From Nitriliruptoraceae bacterium (GTDB lineage Bacteria; Actinomycetota; Nitriliruptoria; Nitriliruptorales; Nitriliruptoraceae): DNA of 6,973 nucleotides. The notes beneath the pieces are model-generated. The model saw only the letters and a program-made list of their open reading frames with translations. It did not search any database and was not told the DNA's origin. Position 1 is the first letter of the stretch. Each line of letters starts with the position of its first letter. This document shows positions 4,998 to 6,973 of the stretch, piece by piece. Location of the stretch: positions 1-6,973 of the forward strand of contig SKTG01000478.1 of the NCBI GenBank assembly GCA_007118045.1, in the 5' to 3' direction. The translations under genes and the position numbers were made by a program.

Positions 4998-5609
4998 GTG
5001 CGCACCACCTCGCTCCGCCGTCCCCACTCGAGGAGACGTGCGGCCGCGTGGACGGGCCGTCGTCCGCCCCGCCCGCGGACCGCGCCGGCGACCGCCGTCC
5101 TGCTCGCCGCCGTGCTCGTCGGTTGCGGTACCGGCGCGAACAGCGAGGACGTGGACGCCTTGCGGGACGAGCTCGAGGAGGTCAGGGCCGCGGAACGCGC
5201 CAACGAGCGCCGGATCGAACGACTCGAGGACTCGCTGGAGGAGCTGATCGGCGACCTGGACGCCGAGCAGACGCTCGGCGAGCTGGACGACGCGGTGTCC
5301 CGGCTCGAGACGGGGCTCGCCGAGAACGACGACGAGCTCGAGCAGCTCCGCGACGAGCTGGACGCGACGGCTGCGACGCTCGGAGAGCGACTCGAAGCCC
5401 TGGATGGCGAGTTGCGCTCGGAGCTCGCGGGGGCGCAGGAGCGCCTCGCGACGCTGCGCGACGAGGTGGACGACCTCGATGGGGACCTCGACTCGGTGCG
5501 GGGCGAACTCGCTCGCGAGGTCGACCAACTGCGAGGCGGCATCGAGGAGCTGCGTACCACGTACGAGACGTTGCGCGACCGGCTCGACCGGCAGCAGCGG
5601 ACACGCTGA
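4998..5609 (+). CDS. Coiled-coil lipoprotein
   Basis: The 203-residue product begins with an Arg-rich n-region of about 28 residues, then the hydrophobic core ATAVLLAAVLVGC with a good lipobox LVG-C (Cys43). From about residue 50 to the end it is one long charged alpha-helix, with Leu/Val at heptad positions and many Asp/Glu/Arg (for example LRDELEEVRAAERANERRI and LEQLRDELDATAATL). It has no catalytic domain. Lipid-anchored coiled coils of this kind may act as envelope spacers, tethers or partners of larger proteins; nothing here identifies the partner. The start is GTG 4998 because of the TAGGCT box 7 nt before it. The same frame is open back to 4566, but that stretch lies opposite the 24-bp repeats and is an artefact. 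The gene is followed after 12 nt by a strong hairpin, so it is probably monocistronic. Confidence 0.8.
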   Translation: MRTTSLRRPHSRRRAAAWTGRRPPRPRTAPATAVLLAAVLVGCGTGANSEDVDALRDELEEVRAAERANERRIERLEDSLEELIGDLDAEQTLGELDDAVSRLETGLAENDDELEQLRDELDATAATLGERLEALDGELRSELAGAQERLATLRDEVDDLDGDLDSVRGELAREVDQLRGGIEELRTTYETLRDRLDRQQRTR

Positions 5610-5621
5610 GGCCTGTACGGG

Positions 5622-5658
5622 CGGCGTCGGCACCGTCCGAGCGCCCGAGCCGGCGCCG
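5622..5658 (+). terminator. Strong hairpin after the coiled-coil gene, likely terminator
   Basis: CGGCGTCGGC (5622-5631) pairs over all 10 positions with GCCGGCGCCG (5649-5658), with one G-U wobble, around a 17-nt loop. It begins 12 nt after the TGA and precedes the kinase promoter. No T-run follows, as is common for actinobacterial terminators. Confidence 0.5.
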
Positions 5659-5680
5659 AGGATCGGTGCGCGGCCTCGCG

Positions 5681-5686
5681 TACGCT
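5681..5686 (+). promoter_or_regulatory. Candidate -10 box for the kinase gene
   Basis: TACGCT fits TANNNT and would start transcription near 5693, leaving about 25 nt of leader with the GGGAGGT at 5704-5710. The -35 position shows no recognisable hexamer. Confidence 0.4.
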
Positions 5687-5717
5687 GCCCCCTCACCGGC
5701 CTCGGGAGGTCGACCTG

Positions 5718-6973
5718 GTGGTCGATCGTGCTCCGTCACAGCAGGCCCCGCCGCGATGGGTCGGCGGGCGGTACGTGCTGCGCGAGGAGCTCGGCCGAGG
5801 CGGCATGGCGAGCGTCCGCCGCGCCCACGACACCGTCCTGGACCGTCAGGTGGCCGTGAAGCTGCTGCACGCCCACCTCGCCACCGACCCCGCCTTCCTC
5901 GATCGGTTCCGGCGGGAGGCGCGGGCGGCGGCGGCCCTCTCCCACCCCAACGTGGTGACGGTGCACGACTGGGGGGAGACGGACGACGGGGCGTTCCTGG
6001 TGCTGCAGCTCGTCGAGGGTGTGTCGCTGCGCGACCTGCTCCGGGTCCGGCGCACGCTGCCCGCCGAGGAGGCCGCGGCGGTGCTGGCGCCGGCGGCGGC
6101 GGGGCTCGGTGCGGCGCATGGACACGGACTCGTCCATCGTGACGTCAAACCGGAGAACCTGCTGCTCGGACGTGACGGCACCGTGCGCGTCACCGACTTC
6201 GGGCTGGCTCGAGCGGCCGCGAGCGCGACGGCCAGCTTCGGTCCGGAGGTGCTGGTGGGCTCACCGCACTACCTCTCCCCCGAGGCGGTGCGCAGCGAGC
6301 CGCTCGACGCACGCGCCGACGTCTACGCCCTCGGCATCGTGCTGTTCGAGTGCCTCACGGGGCAACCGCCCCACACCGGCGAATCACCGTTCGCCACGGC
6401 GATGGCCCACCTGGAGCGTCCTGTGCCGGCCCCCTCCACGTTGCGGGCCGACCTGCCGGTGGGCATCGACGAGGTGGTGGCGCGGGCCACGGCTTCCGAG
6501 CCCGAGGATCGCTTCCCGGACGCGAACGCCTTCGGTCGGGCGCTGTCCGAGGCCGTACCCGGCGGCCTCGTGGCGGTACCGCACCTCGACGTACCGCCCG
6601 GGGCCGCGCAGGCAACCGAAGCGTCCGACGCCGACACCGACGACCCGACGGCGTTGGCCGCCGGCGGGACCGGCGACACCCGGGTGCTCGAGGACTCGGC
6701 AGGCCGGCCCCGCGGTTCCGGCGACGGGGACACCCGTGTGCTCGATCACGACGAGCACGCGGACACCCGCTGGATCGAGCGAGGTGGCGGTTCGACCCGA
6801 GCCGCCGGCGAGGAGGTCCCGCCTCCCGGGCAGGCCGCGCCGCCAGGCGCCACGGACGACGGTTCCGAGGACGGCCGTTCCGAGGACCACGGTCACGAGT
6901 ACGACGGTCACGAGTACGACGGTCCCGAGTACGACGGTCACGAGTACGACGGTCCCGAGTACGACGGTTTCGA
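5718..6973 (+). CDS. PknB-type Ser/Thr protein kinase, 3' end beyond the window
   Basis: The frame stays open to the window edge, giving about 418 residues of a longer protein. The start is GTG 5718, with GGGAGGT (5704-5710) 7 nt upstream. A Hanks-type kinase domain spans about residues 19-280. It has the glycine loop LGRGGMASV (25-33), the ATP lysine in VAVKLL (Lys48), helix-C Glu67, the catalytic loop HRDVKPENLLL (140-150, Asp142), DFG at 160-162, an activation segment with Thr171 and Ser173, GSPHYLSPEA (181-190) and ADVYALGIVLFECLTG. All catalytic residues are present, so it should be active, using ATP to phosphorylate Ser/Thr. The tail after 280 is acidic and disordered, with three DTR[VW][LI] motifs and then DGHEY-type repeats. 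A transmembrane helix and sensor domain, usual in PknB-like kinases, would have to lie past the edge. The substrate is unknown. Confidence 0.93.
   Translation, partial: MVDRAPSQQAPPRWVGGRYVLREELGRGGMASVRRAHDTVLDRQVAVKLLHAHLATDPAFLDRFRREARAAAALSHPNVVTVHDWGETDDGAFLVLQLVEGVSLRDLLRVRRTLPAEEAAAVLAPAAAGLGAAHGHGLVHRDVKPENLLLGRDGTVRVTDFGLARAAASATASFGPEVLVGSPHYLSPEAVRSEPLDARADVYALGIVLFECLTGQPPHTGESPFATAMAHLERPVPAPSTLRADLPVGIDEVVARATASEPEDRFPDANAFGRALSEAVPGGLVAVPHLDVPPGAAQATEASDADTDDPTALAAGGTGDTRVLEDSAGRPRGSGDGDTRVLDHDEHADTRWIERGGGSTRAAGEEVPPPGQAAPPGATDDGSEDGRSEDHGHEYDGHEYDGPEYDGHEYDGPEYDGF
6870..6973 (+). repeat. 15-bp tandem coding repeats in the kinase tail
   Basis: From about 6870 the kinase tail repeats every 15 bp, at first imperfect (DGRSE, DHGHE) and from 6900 nearly perfect (YDGHE alternating with YDGPE). 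The DNA unit is TACGACGGTCMCGAG. The array is cut by the window edge, so the copy number is unknown. The reverse strand of the same repeats stays open and gives a spurious hydrophobic frame. Confidence 0.9.

Noticed and set aside
395..5017. 15-bp direct repeat CACCACCTCGCTCCG at 395-409 and 5003-5017
   Set aside because: One 15-base match is not surprising in 7 kb of DNA this GC-rich, and the flanks do not match.
6384..6941. Minus-strand frame beginning with hydrophobic VVLGT-type repeats, resembling membrane helices
   Set aside because: It is the reverse complement of the 15-bp repeats and kinase tail. The plus strand carries an intact kinase domain in frame.

Overview
The base composition (about 70% G+C, estimated by eye), near-total G/C in third codon positions, frequent GTG starts and TANNNT -10 boxes close to start codons all point to a high-GC actinobacterium. 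The acidic proteins could suggest a halotolerant or deep-branching lineage, but that is a guess. No rRNA, tRNA, CRISPR array, integrase or transposase is visible. The window looks chromosomal.

Layout. Positions 1-480 hold no confident gene, at most the 3' tail of an upstream frame. A class I-type polyphosphate kinase 2 follows (481-1314, +). Its last codons are the first part of a roughly 55-bp tandem repeat of three copies, which fills half of a convergent gap. On the minus strand is a stand-alone OpuAC/ProX-like solute-binding lipoprotein (1636-2604). It shares a compact divergent promoter region with a lipoprotein carrying a thioredoxin-like CX4C domain (2734-3780, +). That gene overlaps by GTGA with a gene for a two-helix membrane protein (3777-4163, +). 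A convergent minus-strand gene (4219-4890) encodes an uncharacterised C-terminal domain behind nine 24-bp repeats. It diverges from a leaderless coiled-coil lipoprotein gene (4998-5609, +), which ends in a strong hairpin. A PknB-type Ser/Thr kinase gene (5718 to the window edge, +) closes the window. Its C-terminal tail runs into 15-bp repeats.

How it fits together. No single pathway links the genes. Four of the seven predicted products are likely at or outside the membrane: three lipoproteins and one two-helix protein. The cytoplasmic or membrane-linked kinase could make it five. The clearest functional unit is the thioredoxin-like lipoprotein with its translationally coupled membrane partner. 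The most unusual feature of the window is repeat growth at three scales: a 55-bp array growing out of the ppk2 stop codon, 24-bp coding repeats and 15-bp coding repeats. A piece of the 55-bp repeat also lies, inverted, in a divergent promoter. No clear previously undescribed defence or mobile system is visible.
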